From Lomentospora prolificans (lineage: Eukaryota > Ascomycota > Sordariomycetes > Microascales > Microascaceae), in the NCBI GenBank assembly GCA_029532625.1, contig JARFXM010000003.1, forward strand, positions 3,038,001 through 3,102,000: a stretch of 64,000 bases of DNA. Reading direction: 5' to 3'. This document shows positions 21,994-33,933 of the stretch, in pieces (position 1 is the first letter of the stretch; each line of letters starts with the position of its first letter). The translations under genes were made by a program, and so were the position numbers. Below the pieces are notes generated by a model. That model saw nothing but the letters and a program-made list of their open reading frames with translations, ran no database searches and had not been told where the DNA came from.

Positions 21994-23276
21994 TTTTTTT
22001 TTCTTGTTTGGCAGTCGTCGCTTGGAGGGGTAGGGTTGGTGAGAGGTGGGTGAAGGCGGTCGGGGGTATAGCTAGGGGTCCTAATGGGGCAGTTCGGTCC
22101 CGACGGGCAAATAAATGTTTACTTAGAATATGCTAACTGGGCCGACTCGAGGGCGACAAGTAAGTAAGCTAGACAAGTCAGAAGCAAGTTCAGATCTACT
22201 CGTTCCCATATGCAAAAATGAATACGTCAATGTGCACCTACGAAAATACTCGTGTATCCAAGGTTGCCAGGCGAGTAGCGCGCAGCAGGTCCGCTTGGAA
22301 GGTACCAGAATACCCCGCCATATTCTTCGCTCTGTCTTACTTGGACGACTTGAGCTGGCCCTTCAACGTCACGACTGGTCACATCAGATCTCCCAGAGTT
22401 CAGCCGAGAGACTCAGGATGTATGTACTCTTGTATACCTGGGGAAAGCCGCAGGGAATCCAGGACATTCAAGTCTCCCAAGTCCTACTCCAGCCCTGGCC
22501 GGTCATTCCCATATTAGCTCGTCGCAGAGGCGCACCGAGTTTTAATAAGATTTGATTCCATGCGGGGGGAACCGCCAGCCAGGGTCTTTCTGGAGTGAGC
22601 CGCAAGTCCTAGGCGGGGGTGTAAGCCTCTCACCACACCACACACAAGATAGATCTGATGCATCTCCTCACCAAGCTCTGTCCAAGAGGCTCAGCATATT
22701 ATTGACGCTGGCTGACAGCCTGAGCCAGCACCCCCGATCTGTGTCCTACCACGCGTCCATCCAAGGAAAATCAAGAAATCCCCCTATTGCAGGAGGATAG
22801 GTATTGATGTGAATTAATTGATCGTATGTGAGGTTGTGCTAAATATAAACATGGCATGATGAGGCAAGATACTACTCGATCGATCTTGGTACAAGGGAGG
22901 CGCTTTATAAGTTCAGCCCGCGTCCGAGTAGCTGCATTGATAGTTTCCATTCTGCTTGGTGCCTGAGCATTGCACTGCCTACTTAGTTAGCTCAAGGGGA
23001 GGGGGCCTTAGGCTTGGGCTTCCGCCATTTTTCTGCCCTGTCCATCAACATCTCCTCCTATCGAACAGTTTAACAGTATAAATTCACCTTACGAGAGCGC
23101 AACGCTGGCCTTATCTCTTCGCCTGCTCTAGCTTTCACTGCCCCACCATCGCCATCCCCAAAGACAACCCCACCACCAAAGCCAGCCAAACATAAAACAT
23201 CGCTCACCCCATCCTTGGTTGTCATTATACAGGCCATCCAAAGCAGAAGAGAAAAAAAAAAGAGTCACATTTCGCC
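21994..23276. other. Divergent promoter, GET3 / HIU hydrolase
   Basis: A 1.28-kb gap with no supported gene. A CA-rich, ATG-poor leader (CCCCACCACCAAAGCC) precedes the hydrolase start, ending with an A-run at 23252-23261. Confidence 0.5.
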
Positions 23277-23678
23277 ATGTCCGCCAGAGCCACCGACCGA
23301 ATCACCTGCCACGTCCTCGACACCCAAACCGGCCGCCCCGCCAGCGGGATCCGGGTCCGCCTCGAAGGCGGCGCCACTCCCCTCAAGACGTTCGAGTCCA
23401 TCACCGACGACGACGGCCGCATCAAGGTTTGGCTTCCCTACTCCGGCGACCATGCCTCGGGCGAAGTCCCCGTCTACACCCTCGACGACGTCCTCGGCGA
23501 GCTGAAGGCCGAGTCCTCGTCGACCTGGACCCTCAAGTTCGACACCGCGGGATATTTTGGCGCGGATAAGACCTTCTTTCCCGAGGTCTCCGTGTCGTTT
23601 ACGTTGAGGGGCGAGGGCCACCACCACGTGCCGTTGCTTCTGTCGCCGTACTCGTACACCACTTACCGAGGAAGCTAA
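23277..23678 (+). CDS. 5-hydroxyisourate hydrolase (transthyretin-like)
   Basis: Single exon, 133 aa, the full length of the family. The catalytic His is in ITCHVLDTQTGRPASG (His12), the Arg in DDDGRIKVWLPY, further family sequence is FFPEVSVSFTL and HHHVPLLLSPYSYTTYRGS, and the protein ends with the diagnostic YRGS. The enzyme hydrolyses 5-hydroxyisourate, the urate oxidase product, to OHCU in purine catabolism. It has no C-terminal SKL-like peroxisome signal, and no obvious N-terminal PTS2, so a cytosolic site is likely by sequence alone. No other purine-degradation gene is in the window. Confidence 0.94.
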   Translation: MSARATDRITCHVLDTQTGRPASGIRVRLEGGATPLKTFESITDDDGRIKVWLPYSGDHASGEVPVYTLDDVLGELKAESSSTWTLKFDTAGYFGADKTFFPEVSVSFTLRGEGHHHVPLLLSPYSYTTYRGS

Positions 23679-24384
23679 ATACGCGCGGGTGGTGTGAGGG
23701 GCTTTTTGCTCTTCCTGCTTCGCCGCTCTCCGCGGAGCATGGGAAAGGGAAGACCGGTGATGGGGATAGGGGATACCCGGTGCCTGTTTTGTAGTTTCTT
23801 CATTACTAGTGGCATTAGTTGCGTCCGCAGGAACTCAAGTTTGGACATGTTGATATCTGTTTTCCTCCTGTTCTAGCACGAAGCATATCTTCTAAGCACA
23901 CATCACGCAAAATTACGAGATCAAAAAGATAGGCCACGATTACTTGGACCCCATGCATTATTAAAGGCGATGCGTCCGGACGACAAAAGGAATATATATC
24001 TCCGAGGCTAAGAAACGGATAGTGTATGCTGCGCGAGTCCCGCTGTAATTCTGTCCCGGTCATGATCAGCTGCGTATGGTGGGCCACTTTTATTCCCAAA
24101 GAAGTGGCTATACTGTCCGACCACATGCACGAGAAACGATGGCTCTGAAAACACAAGGCTCCTCATGTATGATCCCAAATTTCAATCCAAGCCCCAAACT
24201 CCTTGCTAAGTCAAAAAGGAAAATCCTTTCTTTGAACGAACGATGTTGCCAACCGTCATAAATCGTTATCTGTAGAGCCCATACCCAAGTGTCCAACGGG
24301 ACGATCCATCTAAAAACCTGGTTTTCTTAAAAAAATAAAAATAAAAAAAACCAAACCGATGTCGAAAAAGGATTGAAATGGCGC
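23679..24384. other. Convergent 3' region
   Basis: A gap of 706 bp between the hydrolase and the small unknown gene. It holds 3' flanks, with an AT-rich tract (AAAAAATAAAAATAAAAAAAA) near 24330-24350. No gene is seen. Confidence 0.5.
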
Positions 24385-24949
24385 CTATTGGCCGAATATC
24401 CTCTTAATCAAGGGCTTCTTCTTCTTGTGCGACTCGGAGTCGTCGTGCTCCATCGACTCGAGGCTGAGATCGCCGTCCTTGGAAATCCTACCATCGGGCA
24501 GCATGACGACGCGCATCTCCTCGAGGCCAGCACTCATGAGATCTGCGTCCGACTCGTGGGAGAGCGCAGAGTCGGCGTACGAGGCGGGTGAGATTTTGCC
24601 GTGGGCGAGGGTCTTGCGATACTTGTTCTTGGCCAGGAAAGACCGCCTGCTTCGGCGGAGGGCCTTCGAAGGGTCGATGTCGTCGGCCTCGAGGGTCGCG
24701 TCCGGCGAGAGGTTCGCTTCGGGGTGGGGCAAAGTTGTGTTTCGGTCTGCGGGCAACCGGGTTTGTTAGTGATCTCAGTGCGCTACAAGTCGCACAATGA
24801 CACTGGGATGCATGCCAAGGCAAATAGGAAGGCGAGATTAAGGAATAGAGGTGTAACTCACCACCGCAAAATGGCTCAGGAAAGCCGGTATCCCGGCGAA
24901 ACTTGGCCGAGCTGGTGGTGCTCGCGGGACTCAGAGGTGCTCCGGACAT
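24385..24949 (-). CDS. Small unknown protein, 149 aa
   Basis: Two exons, 24949-24862 and 24746-24385, join through a split Asp codon across a 115-nt intron (GTGAGT...CCGCAG). The product starts MSGAPLSPASTTSSAKF and ends KKKKPLIKRIFGQ. It is hydrophilic, with a basic block SKALRRSRRSFLAKNKYRK in the middle and an acidic Ser/Asp/Glu stretch before the basic end; the sequence around EEMRVVMLPDGRISKD looks conserved in style. No signal peptide or membrane segment. I do not recognise a family. Support comes from the precise phase-matched splice, ordered amino-acid use and a clean stop. A small disordered regulatory or binding protein is possible, but this is a guess. Confidence 0.72.
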
Positions 24950-27900
24950 GGTGGGAAACGCAGGCTCTTGAGGAGAACAAGGCGATTTGCGGAACCCGCA
25001 ACGGTGGCTAGGTGAACGGCTTGGGCGAGTTACCCACTTTGGCGGTGGAGAAGACGAGGAGAAGAGGAGTCGAGGGGGCCGAATAGGGCTATGCGTAAAA
25101 TCGATAGAGTGGTTCCTTGATGTTCGTAGTTCATAAAAGCTATATCGACGAGGCTGTTTGAATTCGAGGTGGATTGTTGTGGAGAGCAGAAGCCAAAGAT
25201 CCGAAGTAGGGTCTCCGGGAATTAAGTGAAAATGATGTCGAGAGTGATATATAATCCAGATGCCAAGAGACTACGGCCAGTCACAGGCGCCCAAGTTCCT
25301 GTTGGGGTTGATGAGATCGCCTTCGCCGAATCGGCGGTACAAAGACAAGCGACGTAGATGATGTCAGGGGCGTGCGATTGCGGGTATTGTCGACGTAAGT
25401 CTTTCGATTTAGCGACCTCCAATGCTGGAACGAATAGGTTTAGTGCCTGAATACCCCGGAGTTGTAGCGCGATACAATCCTGTACCTCGAGCGTATAGGG
25501 CCAGTAGGGTGACTGGTAGATAAAATCCTCCAGGGCTGGATGGTAAAATCTTGATTCTGTGGATGATTTGTATACAAGAGGGGGAAGAAGATGCTGTCAG
25601 AAGAGCTGGACACACGGCAACGGAGAAATTATAAACGAAAGAATGACAGGAAATGACCTCGTTGGGGTCTCCCTGGTAATTATTGATCGCTGGCAATATT
25701 ACGTTGGGAACAGGGCTAGATGAGCTTGCATGGATGGATCTAATTGATGCAGGCAGAGAGAGGCAGTATTTGGATAGGACAGCGAGCACACTTCCAGAAG
25801 ACCCATGTCTGTCCTCCATGCACAACACCGTCCACATCGTCCGGTACAGTACACCCATCGACTAAGATTTGAGCCAGCTCGGACAAAGGGTCATCCGCGT
25901 GCTGCATTTTTCCGGTCAGGTCAAACCCTTCGTGGGCCAGTCCTTGCCGAATGATCTTGCATTCCGCAAGACCCGCAGTTTCTTGGGTCACTTTCTATTT
26001 CTATTCACATTCTCCAGCCGATGTAGCGATACAAAAGCCGAGTCGCTTGCCTATGACCCGGTGGTGCTATCACTGATGCGGAACTCCCACCCCGCTCCTG
26101 GCAGATGATGGTTTCTTGTTGAGAAGGGGAAGGTGGACCAGCAGCCGCGGGTGGCTCTGGGAACTACCTGCGCCAAGGTCCGAGGCCCAATCGTGTGGAA
26201 GAGAAGTGCCAGCTCGGTGGCGTCGACGAAACGAGGTCGCTACAGGCGCGCGCGTCCCCTCGGTGAATGGTGGTCCAAGCCAAGCCCTGGTCAATGGAAC
26301 TCTAAAGGGCGGCAATCAAGGTTAAAGAAAGTTTGCGCCTTTGAACTCTCCGTCAGTTTGGCCCAGGGTCTAAAAACGGCCCTGCCATGAGACAATAAGA
26401 GCCGCGGACTCCGTTGGAGTTTCGGTGAATTGAATCCGTTCCATATTCAACAGAGCAGCCAACGGTTCGCCCTTCAGGGTACGATGGGAACCAAGAGAAC
26501 TTCTGATTGATGCAAGCGGGAGGGCAACGTAATGCTGTCGTGCCGATTATCCTTTTCCCCCAACCAGAACTCGTGGCGTTACCCCGAAGCTTCTTGGCCT
26601 GGCCCTATCCTCGCAAGGCCGTTCTTGGCCATCTTGGTTCCAGCGCTATTTTAATACGGCTTGTCCTTCCCCATCGATCGATCTTCATGAACATGATCTC
26701 CTCGGCACATTTGTACAGGAACCTCTGCGAGAGAAAACGAGAAAAAAGAAAATGCTTCATTTTCTTCCTGATTTGGTCGGCATCCATGGCCAATCTTGGC
26801 GCTGTAGGTCTCGGAACTCTCCAAAACCTCGCCAGTAGGACCTACCCATGACGACCACCGTGACCAAATTTTACGGAAGCCCTCGTAATATCCCGAGCTA
26901 GATTGGCCGCACGTGTCGGCCGAGTCCCATCGAGAAGACTCCTGAAGCGTAGTACAAAAGGGAAGTGAGAGACTACCCAAGCTTGGAGTCTTCGTAGAGC
27001 CTGAACGACCTGTTGGGTGCACGATGCGGCACTCCCGCAAGCGATTCGATCCTGTCAGCCAGCACGACGCGCGGGTTAAGGTCTTGGGCGCTTTCCCCCC
27101 TCGCTTTCGCTCGACTAGAACCACATCAGAGAATCGCGTCGGCCTTACGGCACATGGTCCGACAACTTGGCATCGATCCACGCTTGGCACAACTTCATAT
27201 AACTAAACCATCCGATCGGACTTATTACGTCTCGACCTAATACGGATAGGCTCGATCTCTCAGGTTCCCTAGAGAAATGGAAAGGTACCAGGCTTGGCGA
27301 ACGAGACGATGGGAACATTGAGAATTAAACAGCACTGGGAACTCGCCAACCGCTTTGAAGGAATTGAAGTATTATTACTTGGTTCTCTCCAGTCTCCCTT
27401 CTCACCCCCCTCTTATTGAGACGACGGGAAATCGTGTTCAAGGCGAAAAACAAAGCGGGGTTCGGTGTACCTCGACATGCAGCACATTGTCCAGTGCTTG
27501 TGCTGCCCACCATGCAACATCTCGCAGCCCGTCCATGGTGGTAGATGGGGAATCTATGGTGGGACTAGCGGAGGCTCTGATGAGGACTCCACGCGGAGAC
27601 GCCGAGTGCTAAATTTCACCGGGCGGTGGGTAGCATTAGAACCGAAAAGGGCATGGCAGTAACCCAACAACTTTTTAAGCAATCTAGCCGAATAAATTCA
27701 CTCAGAGTCGAGCCACAATTGAGAAGCTGAACATGAGCTCCACAATTCAGCCCGTGTGTGAGCTTGAGAGCCAAACTGAACCGTCAACTGTACTAGTGGG
27801 ATGTCCTCGACAGCCACACAATACTCGTGCCACGCGGGGTGCGTAGCACGAGTATGGAGTGTGAAAGCTTGTCCGAGGTTGTCGCTCCTGCTTGCTAGTA

Positions 27901-28813
27901 CTGTTGGCTCCCTAGATTTCGGCCGAAGCAGAACAATGTCAATACCCCTCTTATTAGTGGGAGGAATGGGAATTTGGCCAGCGAATAATCAAGGTTGTCA
28001 TATTGATACCTTAAATCGACGAACCGGGCCCTTACAGTCTGTTCGTTATTTCCACTATTCAACCTCAAAATATTCGCCAACAAGTAACAAATAGGAACTG
28101 CTGTAAGGATAGAATTGATTCCAAGTCACTTAAACCTCGCCTTACATTAGGATGAGGACGCATGATATCCCTGACGCGTCATGAACTCCTCTACGCCCAC
28201 GGACCACTCAGTCACCCGATCTGCGCTACAGGACACACGGCGGCGGTCGAGTGCGAGGTTCTCAGTGAGCGGAGGTGCTGGCGCTTGAGGGCTCGACACC
28301 TGGAAATGGTGCTAATTAGATGCAGGTGTCAAGCAGCGAGTCGTTACCGTGCCTACGTACATGGAGGAGTACTCCTTTGAGCTCGGGTTGGAACCAAGGG
28401 TGACGGAACCGGAAAATGGAAAGGATGAAAGTAAGTAGTCAATTATCGGTAACGCGCGACCACCAACGCTCGCAGCAATACAAAGAACTCGATTATGTAG
28501 CTATATTAGGGGTATGAACTATGAAGGGACGATATGACCTAAGCAGACAATGCAAAAAGATCATGAAGCCAAGCTCCATCGCGGTATTTGGTATCTTTGC
28601 GTAACTTAAACAGGAACAAAGCAGGCCTCTTCGACTCGACTCCAATGCCACGTCAATCTAACCCGCTGCTATTTTTTCTCCTTTCCGCTGCATCCAGGAA
28701 AATTAAAAACATAAATTCATCTACCTCATGGCCAGTAGAAGATCGTCATTTCCACATGTCTCATTTCATCTCGTTATCTAGAGAGATAGAGACGAAGCAT
28801 CGACTCGGGTCTC
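24950..28813. other. Gene-sparse region, 3.9 kb
   Basis: No supported gene. Open frames are short on both strands and lack motifs. A 35-nt hairpin lies at 27821-27855 (own entry). Base composition is unremarkable, so I see no clear sign of RIP (repeat-induced mutation) or a dead transposon. Confidence 0.5.
27821..27855. repeat. 15-bp inverted repeat / hairpin
   Basis: ATACTCGTGCCACGC, a 5-nt loop GGGGT, then GCGTAGCACGAGTAT. Arms match at 14 of 15 positions; on the minus strand the single mismatch becomes a G-U pair, so a minus-strand RNA would be fully paired. It lies in a region with no gene for about 1 kb on the right and 2.9 kb on the left. Confidence 0.75.
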
Positions 28814-29594
28814 TTAGCGGCGGGGCCAGAATCGGCGGCGGCTGGCAGGGGTGGCGGCAGGAACCTTCTCGACGTCACGTCGCTTCTTGAATCGACCAGC
28901 GCAGCAGGTGATGAACACCAGAATAGAGGCGAGCAAGCTGCAAAGGGCGGAGACAAGCACACACCACATTCCAATGCTAAAGTAGGCGTGGCTTTCGCTG
29001 TCATCGTTCTCGTTGATGTCGGCCTTGAGGATGCCAAAGAGGACAAAGTCACAGATCATGACAATTGCCGTGACGAGGAAGGCCGTAAAAGCGATGAGGG
29101 AGGCGACGAACGAACCAAAGGCACCAGCTCCGAGGGTAAGGATGAAGGCAATAAAGCAGAGGCCGGCGGCGACAGGATGGAGGACCATCACGCGGGTAAG
29201 AGCCTTGGTAGTAGTCTCCGAATAGCTAGCCACCTCGGTGCCATCAACGGACTCCATCACATCAGCGGGGTTGTAGCCAACCTTGGCCTCGGAGCATTGG
29301 TCATTGCCACTGGTATTAGTTAGTACTCGAAAGCGCACACCCACATCCGCATTCCTCCCCCATGTCTCGTGCTTCTGGTAAGGGGAACTGAACTTACTCA
29401 GGGCCGGCATCCTCAATACACCACCCAAAAGTACCGAATGAGACCTCCTTGCCCACAGTCGAGTCCTTGCCAAGGTCAACGGTGAGAATACCCAGGCTAT
29501 TGACAACAGGTGCGGTGATGCTGGTAACGATAAGAAGAATGGTTGCTACAAGTAGCAGGAAAGAGCCAATCATATGGCAAAAGTTGGCCTTCAT
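28814..29594 (-). CDS. SUR7/PalI family membrane protein
   Basis: Two exons, 29594-29398 and 29309-28814, joined through a split Asp codon across an 88-nt intron (GTAAGT, TACTAAC branch, ACCAG) to give 230 aa. Four membrane segments are visible: about 9-31 (IGSFLLLVATILLIVTSI), about 113-131 (VAAGLCFIAFILTLGAGAF), about 135-158 and about 183-206 (WCVLVSALCSLLASILVFI). The first outside loop carries the claudin-like GWC...C pair (FGWCIEDAGPDGNDQC), typical of the SUR7/PalI group. The tail is basic and Arg-rich (RRRFWPRR). Relatives sit in the plasma membrane at eisosome or cortical sites, or in the ambient-pH sensing pathway (PalI/Rim9). Which branch this belongs to I cannot tell. Confidence 0.85.
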
Positions 29595-32500
29595 GATTTC
29601 GGTAGTTGTGTTGCTCTAAAATTCAAGGAAAGGGATCAAGGTGTCTGGAGATGTTCTAGTTGTGCAGTGAAAAGTCGGCAGGCTCCTATCCAAGCAGCAG
29701 GCGGATTAGCTTAGCGAAAAAAATGTAGGGCACCGATGTAAGAGAAAAAACCCAGGGAGGAGGGTGGCCAGAGGGATGGAGAAGAAGGAAGGAGGGAGAG
29801 GTTCTTGAATCAGCTATCTTGGGCAGCTGCGGCTGCATATATAGCTAAGTGGAACGGACGTACCATACTCCCATTGATAGTTTCAGAAACCTGAAAAGGT
29901 TCCTGGTTGGACCTGCCACGACACCTTGACATGCGCCGGGATCAGGAACCACACTAGACAATACCGTACAAGTATAATGAAATATTGCACTACGCCAGCT
30001 ACCGGTATCCTATCAAGGGGGCTACATCATGCTCTAGAGTACCCCAAGTACATCAGGCTCCTCGGCCCTATAATATGCGGTCGCTGTCATTGCTTCGTCG
30101 AGTCCGGTGTACAGGATTAGGCGGGCATTACAACTTTGGTCGGCCATGTGCTTAGTTGTGGCATGACGATATGCCTGAACTGGGGTGCGCTTCTTGCACC
30201 TGCGGAAGAAAAAAAGCTTTGGCACAATACCGCACATACATATACACAGGTGACTGCTTGAGGTCCAATCTCCCTGTCGAGTTGCCACGGCCGTGCAACG
30301 ATACTCGGCCTTTTTCGAGGGAGAGGGTCGAGGGCCGCGAATCGCAGAAGAAGAGGAACGGGAGCAGCACTAAACACAAGCCAGCGGTCATGGCGAACGG
30401 GGATTGGCAAGAGAGCCACGGCCTTGTCCACGTTGCATTGTCGTTCGGCAGAGCTAGAAACGTGCAGGGTAAGGGACCACAGATTCTCAGTTGAGCTCAG
30501 CATCGATGGTCGTGGAAGGCGTGCGACGTCATCATAGAGCCACCCCGGCCGGTTCCACACTCAGCTGCAGGCTCGTCTATCGTTGCGGATTGGGGGCAAT
30601 CTGGGCATGTGTGACCAGCCAGCATAGACACGTCTACAGAGTAAACACCATGATTTCAGCCACCCTTACCGTGCGTTATCACCCTACTTTGGTGCGATCT
30701 ATACTGTTCTCAGGTCCCTGGCTCTCTGATGGACGAATCAACGAGGAGAGAGCCCAGCCAGTGATGGGATTGACACCTTCTGCCCCGCCGCTGGCTCTGA
30801 TCCCTGTTTTCTAGTTGGGCTGCCGGGGCCTAAACTTCAAATTACGACACACCTGAGCTGAAGTGGTCGTGGACAGGGACTTGGCACCAAGCCCACTTGG
30901 CCTTGGCGCCAGTACTTGATTCCACCCTTTACCAAACACGCTTAAGCCCTCGATATTGTTTTGGCTAACTCGTGAAGTTATTCGGATCGACACAAAAGGT
31001 GGGAGCATGAATAATTTGCCACGGAATGGGTCAGTTTTGTGTTCAATTCCGACAGCGAAGACGAATACTGCTCAAGGGTGATTTGTTAAAATGTTCTATC
31101 TTCTCCATCGTCCCGGAGTCAGGGATGTTGCTCTTCCGAGGCTTGCGTTTGACGACCGCCGCAGGGCATGGGAAAAGAATACTTTGATCGATCAAAGCGT
31201 GCATTACGATTTACCCCGGACCAGAGATCGATTTGTACTGACCATATCCGGTTTCCGATGTACAAGAGTACCAGAGTAACACTCTTACATCACCGTATTG
31301 AGGTTCACTTCCCTCCATTGCTACCCTGATCCAGGTTTCAAATAGCCTCAACGACATCATAGCCCTGGGAAGCATGGCAAAGACCTCTGGCGGCACATGG
31401 CTCGCCACTTCATCTTTCTCACGACGCTCCAAACCGAAACCCTTTCCTCCAAGGAGGTCTTGGTGGATTTGGCGTCATTCTTATTTCCGCGTTGCGGGCA
31501 CTAACGTCGTGCCGAGTAGATTTGTGCAAGGCTTCTTGCCTTTTCTCATCACTTTCGGTTGCCTGGGTGGTCTAGAACGTCACCTTCTTTGGCCAGCCGC
31601 TCGGCGAGGAGTAAGGGATACAAGCTGGCATCCCTGGATGGCACTGACACTCAAAGGCCAATTCAAAATAGTCTTGTTCTGCATACCATGTGATGCGCCA
31701 GCTGCATTACCCAGCCTCCCACACGATTGAAGGAGTGTAATCGCAACCTCGTGTAAAAGCGTAATATACCTGGTGGCAAATACAGGAGCGCTTCACATGC
31801 AGCCTCTACACAAGATCCTAGATGCCCCGACACTTACGCTTATGTTTCGCACCACGTCTTGCCCCGCTGTAAAGAGAAAAGGAGATAGCTGAGCCGAGCT
31901 GGTGTGATTTATTAGTTATGGCCCTAGCATCGGTTTAATATTGCCAAATTGATCTACTGTCAAGTGGGTGCGCCGGGCCATCATCACCAGGGCCGAGCTA
32001 GCCCGTTGCGAGACTAGCGTGCGAGTTGTTTAATACTTTGTATCTGTTTTTCCTCTGAAGCAGTGGGAAGCTCATTCGTGCTCCATTCATTATTTGAGTT
32101 GTCGCAGGCACGTTAGCGCTAGGTGGTTACTACGAAGTATCATGTAGTGCTTTTCGGTTTTCATTTTACGATAATGCTGCGAGCTTTTGCATTCAATGCA
32201 GCGAGTAAAAAATGAGGGGTTTAGAGGTGCATCGACCTTGAGATGAGACAGCCTGAGAACGACCCCGTCCAGGCTTAATTTGATGCCCAAAAAACTATTT
32301 GCGCTATCTTCAAAGCTAGTTTTTCCTTGTCCTCCCTGGATATATAGCCTTTCACTTTCTATCGACCTATACCCTTCCTACAAGAATACTAGCTCCTCCC
32401 GAATGGTAGATACGCCACTTGAAGTAAATTAGATCCAAGATCTAATCGACGCTGTTGTGCTTATGTCGCTGGGTTTGGGGTCACGTTGACCTGAATGTAG

Positions 32501-32668
32501 AAAAAGTACATAGAATTGTATGGGATCGTGGATACTTATGGTATAGCTGACCAATGTCCTCGAACTTCCAATTCTTGTCGCCTGAATATTCTTAGAGAAG
32601 TGTGCTGTCTAATGTGGTTCGTGTGCTCAAAAGTAATGCCCCCAAAAAATCATCTCATCACCTTTGAT
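29595..32668. other. Gene-sparse region, 3.1 kb
   Basis: Promoter of the SUR7-like gene plus about 2.5 kb with no supported feature. The part from 31.7 to 32.6 kb is somewhat more AT-rich. No terminal repeats or coding remnants of a transposon were recognised. Confidence 0.5.
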
Positions 32669-33465
32669 TCAAAAGTCCCCCAACACATCACTGAGTCCCA
32701 TTTTGGACTCCCGGCGCCTCTGCCGCCTCTGCACGTAAAATCTAGGGCCCATGTCCGCGGCCTTCCCTAGCGGGTCGCCATCCTCCTGCAGCTGGCCTCC
32801 GGTCTCCCAGTCGGCGAGGCCATCTTTGAGCGCCCCGTCCGGGATAGATCGCCTGAGATTCCGGGCGACGAACGATGTCGTGTCCGGTCGTCCAGGCCAC
32901 GGGCCGTGCAGCGGTGAGTCTTCGACGAGCTCGCTGTGCTTCTTGCCCGTGTGGCGCGGGAAGATGTGGATGACAAACTCTTTCGAGCTTTCCGTTGGAT
33001 GGGTTGAGCAGGCGCCCGATGCTACCGCTGGCGCGGCGTCGTCGGATGATGTCGCTGCATGGCTGGGGTCTCTATCTTGTGGCGCTAGGCCTGTGGTGTG
33101 GTCGACGGCGTTTGTCGTGAGTTGGTATTTTAGGGGGCTGCGAGCAATGAGAGCCTGCGCTGCCTCTTCGGATTCGGCCAGAGATAGGAACGAGGACGGG
33201 TTGTTCTGCAGTTGATGCATTAGCCAAGAAGCCGGTCTGTGATATGGGTTTCTTTTCCTTCTCTCCCCAGCCATCCCTTGGACCCCAGATGATAAACACT
33301 AACCCTAATCTTTCGGAAGAAGTCGACTCTGCAGTGCCTCTTGAGGGCATGAAGGACGGCGCGACGCTCAGCGAAGGTGAGTGGAGGCGGAGACGCCCTA
33401 ATGAAGACGGTCCTCGGCGCAAAGGCACCGAGGGAGCCGTTCGCTAGAGCGGATCTGGCTGCCAT
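32669..33465 (-). CDS. Unknown protein with possible RRM-like N-terminus
   Basis: Two exons, 33465-33304 and 33205-32669, joined in phase 0 across a 98-nt intron (GTTAGT...CTGCAG) to give 232 aa. The N-terminal 85 residues have an ordered pattern resembling a beta-alpha-beta-beta-alpha RRM fold: RTVFIRA, FAERRAVLHALKRHC, VDFFRKI, SSFLSLAES, EEAAQALIARS. The first residues (MAARSALANGSLGAFAPR) lack acids and could target mitochondria. The middle is Asp/Ser/Ala-rich and disordered; another block, KEFVIHIFPRHTGKKHSELVE to FVARNLRRSIPDG, looks conserved. The end is basic (YVQRRQRRRESKMG). I do not know a named family; RNA binding is an inference from the pattern only. Confidence 0.75.
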
Positions 33466-33933
33466 ATGCGCCCCGACAGGAACTCATTGTTATTAAATGG
33501 CGGCCGCGGGGTGGGAGCGTTCGCAGTCGTTGGGGGTGCCCTTCTAATCGTGGTGAAGTGGAATTTTTGAAGGTTCCCGAATTTCTTGATCAGGGATTGA
33601 TTGATTTCCACCATGGCGGGATCTACCTAAGTTTAGCCCCCAAGCTCTGTCAAGCATTGGCCAATAGTAGTTGGAATTAGAGAGCTCCCCACCAAAATGA
33701 TGCCAAGCCCTTCTACGGCTCGTTCATGTTTCGCTCGATGTTGAAGGGATGAATGAATTGAAGCGTGAACTTGTTTCTCGATGTTATCCATGTATCATCT
33801 ACATTGCATTTCGGGTTCCAGGATATCCTCCCTAGTCTGCTATAGGCCATGGTTTACATTTTCATACCCCCGCGCAGACGAGTAGGAATCATCCCAAAGA
33901 TGATCTAGATCTAAGTGATTAGTCCCTCATCCT
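33466..33933. other. Intergenic, 468 bp
   Basis: Promoter of the unknown gene on the left and 3' flank of the O-methyltransferase on the right. Nothing else is seen. Confidence 0.5.
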
